Below, piece by piece: positions 43,749 through 53,218 of a DNA stretch of 64,000 nt. The stretch covers positions 64,001-128,000 of the IMG/VR virus record IMGVR_UViG_3300046507_000639. The stretch is one strand, 5' to 3'. The stretch is from a virus. Position numbers and translations under genes: made by a program. Under the pieces are notes generated by a model. It saw only the letters and a program-made list of their open reading frames with translations. It did no database searches and was not told the origin of the DNA. Positions within the stretch are counted from its first letter, which is position 1. Each line of letters starts with the position of its first letter.

Positions 43749-44155
43749 CTTATCCGTTCTAGGATCGTGGAGAAAGTTATGGGGTCTATCTTATTTATTA
43801 CGCGGAAAGTAATGGTCGCGCTGTACGCGTTCTGGTCCGGGCTGATCTGTACGTTCACGTCGAGCAGCTCGGCCCTCTTCTCGTAGGTCTGGATGCAGCG
43901 TACGATCGAGGATCGAATGAGAGTGGCGGTCACGGGAGTGACGTTCTCGAAGAGGTACTTCTGCAGGCCTGAGCCGATGCCGGGCCGGAAGCGTCGCTCG
44001 TAGGGTCCCGTGAACATCAGGTTCTTGATGGAGTTCTTCACGGCGTCCTCGTCCTTGAGCAACACGAGGTCGTGCTTCACGGGGTGAGCCGCGAAGTCGT
44101 TGCGGAAGTCAGAGTACTTGTTCTCGATCTTGGTGTTGGGTGTCTCTAGGGGCAT
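43745..44155 (-). CDS. 25: gp25 baseplate wedge subunit
   Basis: 136 aa (T4: 132), gp25/GpW-lysozyme-like family: YSDFRNDFAAHPVKHDLVLL, DAVKNSIKNLMFTGPYERRF, PGIGSGLQKYLFENVTP. It connects wedges to the sheath. Overlaps both neighbours. Confidence 0.94.
   Translation of the reverse strand: MPLETPNTKIENKYSDFRNDFAAHPVKHDLVLLKDEDAVKNSIKNLMFTGPYERRFRPGIGSGLQKYLFENVTPVTATLIRSSIVRCIQTYEKRAELLDVNVQISPDQNAYSATITFRVINKIDPITFSTILERIR
43792..43799 (-). promoter_or_regulatory. variant T4-type late promoter for gene 6
   Basis: AATAAATA on the minus strand inside gene 25, 44 bp before the gene 6 start. Confidence 0.55.
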
Positions 44156-46365
44156 CAGAATATCTTGTCCTTCTGTCCGAGGAGCGTCGAAACTATGTAC
44201 GCTCCCATCTGGTCCATCCTGTCGGCATGGTCGGAGCCGACGTCGAACTTGGTGTACGTGTCAGGCGCGTCGTCCTGCCGCTTGTTCTTGGTCTCTACGT
44301 CGGCGCCTGCCCCGTCCACGATGAGGGCCTGGACCCCGTTGATCGCGGTGTTGGCCATCTGCATCGGCGTGGAGTTCGCGGTGTTCTCGATCTTCGTCAC
44401 GGACGTCACGGCCTCCGTGGAGGGGTCTCGCGTCGTGCCCACGTCGGAGCCGTCGACTGTCTTGGAGACCGTGGAGGTGTCTCCCTTGACGTGCGACAGC
44501 GCCACGTTGATCTCCTCGTAGGTGAACGGAGACTTGCGGGAGCCGGTGAAGCCTGCCAGCATCATGGCGATGAGCACGATGTTGTCGTTTGAGTTACCTG
44601 ACGTGAGGTCTACCTGGGCGCAGTTGAGCATCGTTCCGGTCGGGTCCACGACGTTGAAGATGGCGTCGGTCAGGCCCGCGATCACCTTCGGGAGCAGTCC
44701 TGCCGGGACCATCGATGAGGCGGCCGAGAGCAGTGTCTTGCCGTCGGGCGACGTCGACTGCATCTGCCGGAGGCCCGCGATCAGTCCTCCGATGCGGTTC
44801 GAGTACGCTGCCTTGCCGGCGACCTGTCCGATGTATCCGTCCTCAAGCTTGTTAGTGACCCCGTCCACCACTCCCACGAGGAACGGGTTGTTGAACCGGA
44901 CTGACTGTGGGATGCCGTACTCGCCCGACGTGTTGGACGGGTTGTTCAGCATCGAGACGTCGGTGAGGGACCTGTAGCCCACGTCGCTCATCATCGGGAA
45001 GATGTCCTGTCGCGGCTGTCCCGATACGTTTCCGTTAGAGACCGTAGGGCACTTCACGAGGGCGGGGAGCAGCGTCGCGAGCGTCGAGTTGAGCGCGTCG
45101 GACGAGGAGTCGGGTGGGTCGTAGTCGGTGGTGTAGTCGACCGGCGTGTCGTAGAAGTTCGGCTTGATCACCTCAGTGGAGGCGTCCACCTCGGGCAGCA
45201 CGGACGTAGTCACGTCAGATATGTTCAGGTTCGCGGCGTAAGCGAGCTTGATCGCGTTGTCCTCCGACTGCAGGTAGCCGAGGTCGAGTGAGGTCTTGAT
45301 GAAGTCCTGCAGGACGTTCGTGTCTCGAGAGACAGAGACCGGGTTGGACGTCACGTTCAAGTTGAGAGAGCCGTCAGACTGCACGACGGAGTCGTCGGCG
45401 GAGGTCGAGAAGTCCTTGTCGACGTTCACGAGCCTGGACGGGTGGATCAGGGAGTTCTCAAAGCGGGTGCCGAAGACGTAGTTCTGGCTGGAGCCGTTGA
45501 GGATCACCGTCACCCGCGGCGCGTCGGTCAGGAAGTAGTCGAGGTAGAGCTCGTTGAAGTACAGGCTGTTGAGCATGTCCTTGGCTATGAGGTACACCGA
45601 GGACGGCGTGAAGCCTGGGAAGGAGAACGTGATGGCCTCGCCCATGTACGCCTCGGCGTCGGGCGCGAAGTAGACCTGCTCCGTGAATGCGCTGAAGACC
45701 TGTGCGGAAGCCGCGACACCGTCGAGGAGGTCTCGCACGACCGGCTCGTAGACGTTCACCGCGAGGTTCATGAGGTTCTTGACGATGATCTTCGTGGACA
45801 GCCCGGCCTGGGCGGTGAGGGTCTGCGGGCGGAGGCGGTACACGAGCAGGTCTCGGAGGTCGAGGTTCTCGCTCAACGGGTAGTCGAGGGAGGTGTAGTC
45901 GTCGCTCGGCTGGATCGTGACGATAGTGTAGTCGATGAGGTTCGAGGTGCGCACCGAGGCGTAGCCCACGTCCTGCTCAAACGCCACGAGGTTCTTCTGC
46001 TGCTCCTTGATGGAGGACACCGTCGCCTTCACGTTCGTGATCAGCTGCGATATGTTGATGTACCCGTCGAAGTTGAACTTGACGAGCGCGTCGACCTCCG
46101 AGGTGCTGAGCGAAGCTATGTTCTTCCGGTTGGGAGGAGACGTGACGTTGCGAACTTTCTTTGAGAAAGTAAAGCTGTTCGTCTTGGTGTCGTAGTAGAC
46201 CGGGTTCGTCTGCACGTTGCTGAGCAGGTCGGAGTTGGACGCGCCCTTGAGGCCGACGATCGGCACCGCGATGAACGCGTAGCGAGGGAACGAGAGGCCG
46301 TTCTCGAGGACGACCGTGTCCCCCACTTCTCTCGCTCCGGTCGGCAGAAACAGTTTGTAGTTCAC
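44155..46365 (-). CDS. large virion structural protein between gp5 and gp25
   Basis: 736 aa from a GTG. No enzymatic motif. The N-terminal part is beta-rich, there is a possible coiled segment (about 105-130) and an Ala/Gly-rich region near 530-600 (LLPKVIAGLTDAIFNVVDPT). Its position inside the baseplate operon implies a baseplate protein; it may occupy the space of a T4 wedge protein not otherwise found here. Family not recognised. Confidence 0.6.
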   Translation of the reverse strand: MNYKLFLPTGAREVGDTVVLENGLSFPRYAFIAVPIVGLKGASNSDLLSNVQTNPVYYDTKTNSFTFSKKVRNVTSPPNRKNIASLSTSEVDALVKFNFDGYINISQLITNVKATVSSIKEQQKNLVAFEQDVGYASVRTSNLIDYTIVTIQPSDDYTSLDYPLSENLDLRDLLVYRLRPQTLTAQAGLSTKIIVKNLMNLAVNVYEPVVRDLLDGVAASAQVFSAFTEQVYFAPDAEAYMGEAITFSFPGFTPSSVYLIAKDMLNSLYFNELYLDYFLTDAPRVTVILNGSSQNYVFGTRFENSLIHPSRLVNVDKDFSTSADDSVVQSDGSLNLNVTSNPVSVSRDTNVLQDFIKTSLDLGYLQSEDNAIKLAYAANLNISDVTTSVLPEVDASTEVIKPNFYDTPVDYTTDYDPPDSSSDALNSTLATLLPALVKCPTVSNGNVSGQPRQDIFPMMSDVGYRSLTDVSMLNNPSNTSGEYGIPQSVRFNNPFLVGVVDGVTNKLEDGYIGQVAGKAAYSNRIGGLIAGLRQMQSTSPDGKTLLSAASSMVPAGLLPKVIAGLTDAIFNVVDPTGTMLNCAQVDLTSGNSNDNIVLIAMMLAGFTGSRKSPFTYEEINVALSHVKGDTSTVSKTVDGSDVGTTRDPSTEAVTSVTKIENTANSTPMQMANTAINGVQALIVDGAGADVETKNKRQDDAPDTYTKFDVGSDHADRMDQMGAYIVSTLLGQKDKIF

Positions 46366-46366
46366 G

Positions 46367-49300
46367 TTAGCCGCTCCATGTCGCGCGGCTGCCCGGTCTC
46401 ACGTCGACGTGGGTGAACGTCGGGTAGCGACCGATGCCGTGCGCTGCTGGTATGTTGTTGATGATGTAGTCGTGGACCTGCGCCGGCGTGTAGCCCGCGA
46501 TGACGATGTCGGAGGCTCGACCGTACATGTGCTGTGAGTTCTTGGCGCCGCCGATCCTCGCGTTGTACCAGGGCGGGCGGAGGCCCGAGTGGATCGTGAC
46601 CTTGCCCAGGCGACGCGTGAGGACGTCGAGGACGTTCACGGCCAGCTTGGACATGTTCGCCACGATCTCGTCGCAGGACACTCGCCCCGACGGGAGGTCG
46701 AGGTAGGCCGGCATGTCAAACTTGTTGCCGCCCGACTGGAGCATGTCCGCGAGGGTGAAGAACTCGCTGATCTTCTGGTTCCTGTCGGTGTACTTCGTGG
46801 CCTGCGGCGGGAGCGACACGTCGGACTCAGAGCCGCGGGTGGCCGGGCCCGAGCCCACGCCGGTGTTCGGGCTGGTGCCGTTCGCGGGGGTGCTGTTGAG
46901 TCCCGCGTTAGCGTCGAAGTTCGGCGCCGGGTTGAAGATGCCGGGGTCCTTGCTGAAGCAGTCCTTGTAGATAGAAGCAGCGTAGCCCGCACGGTTGCCC
47001 CACTCGTTGCCCGCGAAGACGCCGTTGGTGGCAGACTCGAAGCCGTTGAACCGCTCGTAGAGCGCGGCGGACTTGACGGCGTCGGAGAGGTTGTTCGTCT
47101 TGTACGTGGTGGCCGCGCCGCCCGCGACTCCGTTCGGGTTGTTCTGGAGCTCGTACATCACGTAGTCGAGCTGTCCGTCGACGGTAGTGGACCGGTCTCC
47201 GAGGTAGGACTGCATCATGCTCTTGCGGTTGCCCGAGTCAGTCCACTGCGCGATGCCGGTGGCTCCGATGGAGTTCGTGGAGGTCGGGTTGAAGCGAGAC
47301 TCCTGCATGAAGCCGCCCGCGTACGCCGCCGCTGCCTCCTGGGTCATGCCGCGCTGGACGAGTCCGTTCGCTACCTCGCAGCCGTTGGACGACGATGAGC
47401 CGAGCGACACGGTGTCGAAGTTGGAGCGAGCGAAGTTCGATGGGTTTGCGGGTGAGTTGCTGTTCTGGGTGGCGCCCGAGTTGAAGGCCGAGCGCGTGGG
47501 TGAGGTGCCGACGTTGTTGCCCATCTCGTCGTGGGCCTCCATCTCCTGACGCTTTCCGAAGGTCATGTCGACCGCGGAGGGGTTGGACTCAGGGCTGGAG
47601 ACGACTGACACCGGCTGGAACTTGGCGGGGAAGTCGAACGTCGTGATGGACGGGGCGTCGGTGTGGTCGGCGATCGTGCCCTCGTCGAACGAGTAGTGCC
47701 CGCCGTCGAAGGTGATGTTGCCGCCGCTCGCGTTGACGCCCACTCCGCCGGAAGCGTTGAGGGACATCTTGCCGCCCGTGGTGTTCTCGATGGAGGAGCC
47801 GAACGTCTTGAGCGCTCCGGTGGCCGCGATCGTGCCTGCGCCCGCGGTCGTCGCCAGGAGGTCTCCCTTCGAGAAGATGGAGGTCTGGCCGTTGGAAGCC
47901 ATCGCGAGGTTGCCCTTCGTCATCACGGTCCTGTTGCCGAGCGTCATGTCCACGCTGTAGTTGGACTTGATCGTGTGCGAGCCGGTGGTGACGGTGGTGC
48001 GCGACAGCCCGGCCTGGTCTACCATGGAGCCGGCCGTGAGGTCCTGTCGGTTGCCGCCGACCTCGAGGTTGTAGTCCTTGCCGACCTCGACGAAGTGTCC
48101 CGCCTTGGACTGCTGCTTGAAGACGCCCTCGACCATCGCGGTCTTGTTGCCCGAGACGAACTCGTCGGTCGCGGCGGACACGATGGCGAAGCGACCGCCG
48201 ACCTCGAGGATGAAGTCGCCCGCGATCTTTATCTTCTTGTTGCCGTTTATCGTCTCAGTAGCGTCACCGTTAGATACGATATTATGAGAACCTTGAGCAA
48301 GACTGTACATGTCGCCCTGCGCCATGTGGACGATAGAGCCGTCCGGTCTGATCTCGTGAGCAGACCCCGTAGGAGATACAGTGACAAGTCTCTGCTTACC
48401 CGGAGTATCATCAGCGTAGATAGCGTGGCCACCAGGAGTTTCTCGTATAACGTGAGTGAAGCCATACTCTCCTCCCCAGCCGACCGTCGGCACCTGGACG
48501 GAGTCGATGACGCCCACGGCGGTGCGGTTCGAGGCGTTCCTCGGGTCCTGCGTGTAGAACTTGGTGAGGTTGCCCTTGATCGCCTGGATAGCGGGAGGCA
48601 GCCTGTTGGCGGTCGAAGTGCCGTTGTAGCGTGCGACGACCGGGTAGTCCTGGCCGTAGTTGATCGCGGGGTACGTGCCGCGCGGGTCGTGGAACGCCGT
48701 GGGCGAGGGAGTGACCCCGTCGAACTGGGTCTTGACCGGTATGTTGTCCGTGCCGAGCACCTTGGGCGAGCCGTCGGCGGCGACGTTCACGTTGTTCGGG
48801 AAGACGTCCTTCAGCGACTCCGAGACGTTGAAGTTCGGCTTGACGCCCGAGCCGTCTTTCGTCAGGTTGTTGGCGCCGTCGATCACGGCCTTGGGGTACT
48901 TCTTCAGCAGCACCGTCAGGAGTCGCTTGAGGGCGTTCATCTGTGGGACGGTGAACCTGTCTCCCATCGACGCCGTGTAGTCCCTCTTCGGGTCGTCGGG
49001 CAGGCCGCCCACGAGGCAGACTCGGACCGTGTTGGAGGTGGTGCCTCGCGAGACGATGTTCTCGAGGTCGTCGCCCGAGTCGATGGACTTAGACAGCTGA
49101 TTCTGCGGGAAGACCTGTCCCTGCGCGCTGATCACGAAGTGGTACTGGTCGAGTCCCGTGAACGACTTCAGGGGGAGCGACGCGTTGGACTTGCGGGTGG
49201 AGTTGTGCTCCACGAGGATGAGGCCGGCCTGGTCAGGCGAGTTGTCGAGGGCCTTCTCGTAGTTCGTGCCGACGTCGACCGTGCCCGTGTTGGCGTTGAT

Positions 49301-50059
49301 GTTCACGCCGTCCAGCGAGGACACGCCGAGCATCTGGGCCAGGGAGGTGTTCGAGTACTTGTCGATGTACGAGACGATGTTGTAGCCCTCGGTGGGGTTA
49401 GAACGGATCTTCTCGCTGTTAGAGATAACGTCGTAGATCTGGGTGGCGCGGAGGTCGTTAGTGGAGGACACCACTGAGAGGATGGAGTTGGCCTGGACGG
49501 TGGAGCCCGGCACGATCGGTCCCGTCAGCCCCGAGCTGATGACGTTGGCGTACGACGAGAGGTCGACCGCGTCGGAGGCGTCAGAGACGGTCGGGCCGTA
49601 CGAACCTGGCGCTGCCGACGAGACCTGGCCGAGCGAGACGGACTGGGTGAGTCCCGCGATGCCGTCAGAGCCAGTCGTCGAGATAGACTGGCCGGCGTCC
49701 ACGAGGGTCTGCTGCACCCGCGAGGGCTTGGGGTTGCCCGGGATGGTGCCGATGACGATGGGCTGCTGGGCGTCGCGGCCGTCCGAGAAGAAGCCGATGA
49801 CCCAGGAGCCCTCGACGAGCCCGTGCGTGGCGCCGATGCCCGACATGCCCGCCGAGGTAGTGGGCAGCATCACGTGCGCCCAGGGCAGGTCGGTCGTCGG
49901 GACGAGTGACTTGTCGTCGGGGTGGTAGCCGAGGCAGCGGGCCTGGACCCGGCCCTGCATGAGCGGGTCCTGTATGGACTCGACGACGCCCGCGAACCAG
50001 AAGCTGGTGTCGAACGTGCTGAACGTCATGTCGGTCGTGGTCGGGACGTGTCTCTTCAT
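46367..50059 (-). CDS. 5: gp5-type baseplate hub spike with amidase-like, tail-lysozyme and M15 peptidase domains
   Basis: 1230 aa, more than twice T4 gp5 (575). Order: OB-fold hub domain (about 20-110, FWFAGVVESIQDPLMQGRVQ, WVIGFFSDGRDAQQPIVIGT); an N-acetylmuramoyl-alanine-amidase-like domain (about 275-415) similar to T7 lysozyme (His285, QYHFVISAQGQVF, VCLVGGLPDD, ALKRLLTVLLKKYP) but lacking the later His and Cys zinc ligands; a gp5 C-terminal-type beta-helix (about 555-800) with repeated short strands; a phage tail lysozyme domain (about 890-1035, GGFMQESRFNP with Glu920, GIAQWTDSGNR); and an M15-type D,D-peptidase domain (about 1095-1230, SQHMYGRASD with His1177 and Asp1184, FTHVDVRPG with His1217). 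It punctures the envelope and digests peptidoglycan. The stop of gp27 overlaps its ATG. Confidence 0.9.
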   Translation of the reverse strand: MKRHVPTTTDMTFSTFDTSFWFAGVVESIQDPLMQGRVQARCLGYHPDDKSLVPTTDLPWAHVMLPTTSAGMSGIGATHGLVEGSWVIGFFSDGRDAQQPIVIGTIPGNPKPSRVQQTLVDAGQSISTTGSDGIAGLTQSVSLGQVSSAAPGSYGPTVSDASDAVDLSSYANVISSGLTGPIVPGSTVQANSILSVVSSTNDLRATQIYDVISNSEKIRSNPTEGYNIVSYIDKYSNTSLAQMLGVSSLDGVNINANTGTVDVGTNYEKALDNSPDQAGLILVEHNSTRKSNASLPLKSFTGLDQYHFVISAQGQVFPQNQLSKSIDSGDDLENIVSRGTTSNTVRVCLVGGLPDDPKRDYTASMGDRFTVPQMNALKRLLTVLLKKYPKAVIDGANNLTKDGSGVKPNFNVSESLKDVFPNNVNVAADGSPKVLGTDNIPVKTQFDGVTPSPTAFHDPRGTYPAINYGQDYPVVARYNGTSTANRLPPAIQAIKGNLTKFYTQDPRNASNRTAVGVIDSVQVPTVGWGGEYGFTHVIRETPGGHAIYADDTPGKQRLVTVSPTGSAHEIRPDGSIVHMAQGDMYSLAQGSHNIVSNGDATETINGNKKIKIAGDFILEVGGRFAIVSAATDEFVSGNKTAMVEGVFKQQSKAGHFVEVGKDYNLEVGGNRQDLTAGSMVDQAGLSRTTVTTGSHTIKSNYSVDMTLGNRTVMTKGNLAMASNGQTSIFSKGDLLATTAGAGTIAATGALKTFGSSIENTTGGKMSLNASGGVGVNASGGNITFDGGHYSFDEGTIADHTDAPSITTFDFPAKFQPVSVVSSPESNPSAVDMTFGKRQEMEAHDEMGNNVGTSPTRSAFNSGATQNSNSPANPSNFARSNFDTVSLGSSSSNGCEVANGLVQRGMTQEAAAAYAGGFMQESRFNPTSTNSIGATGIAQWTDSGNRKSMMQSYLGDRSTTVDGQLDYVMYELQNNPNGVAGGAATTYKTNNLSDAVKSAALYERFNGFESATNGVFAGNEWGNRAGYAASIYKDCFSKDPGIFNPAPNFDANAGLNSTPANGTSPNTGVGSGPATRGSESDVSLPPQATKYTDRNQKISEFFTLADMLQSGGNKFDMPAYLDLPSGRVSCDEIVANMSKLAVNVLDVLTRRLGKVTIHSGLRPPWYNARIGGAKNSQHMYGRASDIVIAGYTPAQVHDYIINNIPAAHGIGRYPTFTHVDVRPGSRATWSG

Positions 50060-51381
50060 CAGTTGATCTGTGCCTTCAGTCGAGAGTCCATGTTAGTGAT
50101 GGCAGCGTCGAAGCCGTCCTTGTAGAGGTCGAGCTGCATCGAGTGCTTGTCGGGCGCGAGGAAGATGTTTCGTGCCGAGCCGATGATGTACCGGCCTGAG
50201 AGGTGCGGGTCGTCGGAGACCTCGTCGTCGGCAGTGAACTCGGGTATCTTCAGGGTGATCAGGTCTCCCACGTCTACTGTGGAGTCTCCCGGCACCGTGA
50301 TCGTGAGCGACAGCTGGTTCAGCGCGAGTCGGTTGACGAGGTTCTTGCCGGCGGGCTTCATGAAGTTGAAGTTCTGGTCTACCCGACGCTCCTTCCACGA
50401 GGTGATGTTGCCTGACAGACCCATCGCGTCGGCGCGGACGTACTTCTCGATGAAGGCCGGCGTGTTCATCTTCTCGTTCGCGATGTAGGGGTTCACGTCC
50501 TTGTACGAGGTGACGTTCGAGTAGATCATCTTGTCGTCGAAGGAGTACTCGAGGGCCTCGTTGTTGAGCATGCCCTGAGACACGCGCTCGATGGTGTCGA
50601 ACGTCGAGTTCACCTTGAGCGAGAGTATGCGCCGCGGGTCCATGCCCGAGTCGCGCTGGTTGCCGAACTTGTCAGAGATGTACACGTAGTAGTTCTGGGA
50701 CTTGTTCAGCGGGCTGGAGACGATGCCTGCGAGGGTCTTGAAGTACACTCCGTCGAACCGCTCGAAGAACAGGAAGAAGTCCTCCTCGCTGTCCTTGGAC
50801 TTGACGCGGGACGAGAGGAACTCTATGGCGTCGTACGGGCGCAGGTACGGGATGCAGAGCACCTTGTTCGGGTCTATGCACGGGTCCACGAAGAGGGTCT
50901 TGTCGGTCTGCAGGTACGTCTTCAGCACGTCCTTGACGATCTCGTCGGCCGTGAGGGTGTTCCTGTAGGACTTCGCGACGAACGTGGACGCGTTGGCGAG
51001 CGCCTCCTCGGAGCAGAACTCCAGGACGTACGAGGACTTGGCTCCCTTGGAGTCGGGCAGTATGTCTCGGACGCGGTAGATGACTCCCTTGAAGTCCTTC
51101 GCGGCGTTGCCGGGCGTGTTGAACCTGATCTCGATCGTCTCCTCGCCGATGATGGGCATGCGCGTGAGGAGCGCGTGGGTGTCGACGACGAGGACGTGGC
51201 CGAAGATGCAGTTCTCAAAGATGGAGTTGGTGATGTTCATCTCCGTGAAGATCTCGCGCACGTCGACCGTCTGGCCGGCGTGGTTTGTAATCTTAACGAA
51301 AGATACCTCGACGTTGTGGGCGAGGCCGAGGTCGTACGAGGAGGTGTACTCGTCGACCTGCACCGTGTTGGAGTCAGCCAT
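50059..51381 (-). CDS. 27: gp27 baseplate hub
   Basis: 440 aa (T4: 391). Gene order 53-27-5 and features such as VEVSFVKITNHAGQTVDVRE, IFTEMNITNSIFENCIFGHV and LRPYDAIEFLSSRVKSKD identify the hub that forms the trimeric base around the gp5 spike. Ends on the gp5 start codon (1-bp overlap). Confidence 0.88.
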   Translation of the reverse strand: MADSNTVQVDEYTSSYDLGLAHNVEVSFVKITNHAGQTVDVREIFTEMNITNSIFENCIFGHVLVVDTHALLTRMPIIGEETIEIRFNTPGNAAKDFKGVIYRVRDILPDSKGAKSSYVLEFCSEEALANASTFVAKSYRNTLTADEIVKDVLKTYLQTDKTLFVDPCIDPNKVLCIPYLRPYDAIEFLSSRVKSKDSEEDFFLFFERFDGVYFKTLAGIVSSPLNKSQNYYVYISDKFGNQRDSGMDPRRILSLKVNSTFDTIERVSQGMLNNEALEYSFDDKMIYSNVTSYKDVNPYIANEKMNTPAFIEKYVRADAMGLSGNITSWKERRVDQNFNFMKPAGKNLVNRLALNQLSLTITVPGDSTVDVGDLITLKIPEFTADDEVSDDPHLSGRYIIGSARNIFLAPDKHSMQLDLYKDGFDAAITNMDSRLKAQIN

Positions 51382-51895
51382 AGATCTTACCGATCTCCGA
51401 TACTATCTGGGTGGCGTACGAGACGTCGATGAGTCGGATGTTCCTCTTGTTCTCGTTGAGCATGTCCTCGTAGTCGTAGGCGTAGACGGGGGTGTCCCAG
51501 CCCGTGAGGAAATTGACGTCGAGCAGCGACTTCGTGTCGGGCGTCATGTAGTAGTCGAAGTTCGGGTTGGACCAGTAGAGTATCGTGGACAGGGCCGTCT
51601 GCGCGTCACCGTACTTCTTGACGATGTAGCTCTTGAACTCAGACTGGTTCATCGGCCAGTCGTAGTACGGGTCCACGATGTCGTTAGCCATGTACACGAG
51701 CCAGTAGAGCTCGGAGTTGCCGTAGTAGTCGTATGCGATCGTGTCGGCCCGTTCGCCGTCGCGTATCACGAACGGGTGGAAGACCTGGACGGTGTCGAGG
51801 ACGCTCTTGATGATGTCCGACTTGAGCGTGAGGTTGCGGAGGGAGACTCCGCCGTAGTTTATCGTCGGGAAGTTCTCGAAGAATTTAGCTGCCAC
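51374..51895 (-). CDS. 53: gp53 baseplate wedge protein
   Basis: 173 aa (T4: 196). FFENFPTINYGG, DTIAYDYYGNSELYWLVYMA and NDIVDPYYDWPMNQSEFKSY match the LysM-like gp53 core. It completes the wedge and binds gp6/gp25. GTG start overlapping gene 48 by 11 bp. Confidence 0.92.
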   Translation of the reverse strand: MAAKFFENFPTINYGGVSLRNLTLKSDIIKSVLDTVQVFHPFVIRDGERADTIAYDYYGNSELYWLVYMANDIVDPYYDWPMNQSEFKSYIVKKYGDAQTALSTILYWSNPNFDYYMTPDTKSLLDVNFLTGWDTPVYAYDYEDMLNENKRNIRLIDVSYATQIVSEIGKIYG

Positions 51896-52721
51896 TTCCT
51901 ACTCCCGTCGTCTGGTTTCCAGTGGTCGTCGCCTGCTCTCCGTCGAAGTCCTCGCGGGTCAGCGCCTCGACCTCCTGCAGGGTGATCGACAGCGTGATCG
52001 TGACCGGGCTGCCGTCGATGAAGAAGGCGTTCGGTCGCCCGTCGGTGTAGTCGACCTGCACGTCCTGCACGACTGACTTGAAGACCGGGTAGAGGAAGGA
52101 CGAGCCGTAGAAGGTGACGTACACCTCGTCGGGGAAGCCCAGGATGAAGCTGCTCTTGCGCGTCGGGTGCATCCTCAGGCGGAGCTGCTTGACGATGTTC
52201 TGGAGGGCGATCGCCTCGCTCTGGCTGGTAGGCGAGAGCTGCCACGTGAAGTTGTGCGTGCGCAGGTTGGTGTTCTGGAAGAGGTTCACGAGGTGCGGGT
52301 TGGTCACCGTGCCCGAGAGGTAGTCGAGCACTTGGACCGGCTTGGTGTCCGCGAAGGTCGACCTCACGAAGCCCTGCAGCGCCTGCTCTCCGACCGTGCG
52401 GTCGATGTCGTTGGTGCCCGCGATGGAGCCGGCCTTCGACATTATCTTGTCGTACGCCTCGATGCCGCCCGCGATCCAGCTCAGCTCGGCGCCCGAGTAG
52501 TTGATCGAGTACTGCTCCTTGAGGTTGAACGGGAGCGGCAGGACGATGTCGGCGGTGGACGCGACGGCGGTGGTCTGCACCTTGGGGTTGGCCCGCGCGT
52601 ACTTCACGAAGTTGAAGCGCGAGAAGTAAGCCCCCTGAGTCGCGGGGAACTGCAGGAGGTTGGCAGAAGTGAGGTTAGCTTGACTTGCGTCGATCGCGGC
52701 GCGCGGGTCTGATGTGGCCAC
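51885..52721 (-). CDS. 48: gp48 baseplate tail-tube cap
   Basis: 278 aa (T4: 364) from the GTG at 52721 with GAGGG upstream. LQFPATQGAYFSRFNFVKYA, TADIVLPLPFNLKEQYSINY and NFTWQLSPTSQSEAIALQNI are conserved. gp48 and gp54 form the platform that starts tube growth. Confidence 0.9.
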   Translation of the reverse strand: MATSDPRAAIDASQANLTSANLLQFPATQGAYFSRFNFVKYARANPKVQTTAVASTADIVLPLPFNLKEQYSINYSGAELSWIAGGIEAYDKIMSKAGSIAGTNDIDRTVGEQALQGFVRSTFADTKPVQVLDYLSGTVTNPHLVNLFQNTNLRTHNFTWQLSPTSQSEAIALQNIVKQLRLRMHPTRKSSFILGFPDEVYVTFYGSSFLYPVFKSVVQDVQVDYTDGRPNAFFIDGSPVTITLSITLQEVEALTREDFDGEQATTTGNQTTGVGSGS

Positions 52722-52730
52722 TTGGCCCTC

Positions 52731-52738
52731 TATAAATA
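52731..52738 (+). promoter_or_regulatory. T4-type late promoter for gene 4
   Basis: Exact TATAAATA on the plus strand, 45 bp before gene 4. Confidence 0.75.
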
Positions 52739-52769
52739 GGTGAGATCTAGCTCAATACTCGTTCAAGGC

Positions 52770-52777
52770 TATTTATC
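52770..52777 (-). promoter_or_regulatory. variant T4-type late promoter for gene 48
   Basis: GATAAATA on the minus strand, 48 bp before gene 48. It faces the plus promoter at 52731-52738, so the two transcripts overlap by about 20-25 nt at their 5' ends. Confidence 0.6.
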
Positions 52778-52783
52778 AGGAAG

Positions 52784-53218
52784 ATGGCGGCGTACCGGCA
52801 GGGCTTCTTCAAGCCACGCAACCCAAAGAAGTACAGGGGCGACCCGACCCGGATCGTGTACCGGTCCTCGTGGGAGCTCAAGTGCATGCAGAAGTTCGAC
52901 GAGCACCCCGACGTCGTCGAGTGGTCCTCGGAGGAGCTGATCGTGCCGTACATGGACGTGAGCTCGGGCAAGCAGCGCCGGTACTTCCCTGACTTCATCG
53001 TCAAGAAGGCCGACGGCACCACCTTCATGGTGGAGGTGAAGCCCGAGAAGGAGACACACCCTCCCGCGCTGAGCAAGAAGAAGACGACGAAGTACCTGCG
53101 CGAGGTGCTCACGTGGGGCACGAACTCCAGCAAGTGGAGCGCGGCAGAGGCCTACTGTAAGAGACGCGGGTGGATCTTTATGGTCATGACTGAGAAGGAC
53201 ATATTCGGTGCCAAGTAG
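52784..53218 (+). CDS. 4: gp4 head completion protein
   Basis: 144 aa (T4 gp4/gp50: 150). YRSSWELKCMQKFDEHPDVV, EWSSEELIVPY, RYFPDFIVKK and FMVEVKPEKET have the layout of a restriction-endonuclease-like fold (E-x-n-PD-x-n-ExK), known for gp4. It is needed for heads to become competent for tail joining. First gene of the plus-strand late operon. Confidence 0.9.
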   Translation: MAAYRQGFFKPRNPKKYRGDPTRIVYRSSWELKCMQKFDEHPDVVEWSSEELIVPYMDVSSGKQRRYFPDFIVKKADGTTFMVEVKPEKETHPPALSKKKTTKYLREVLTWGTNSSKWSAAEAYCKRRGWIFMVMTEKDIFGAK

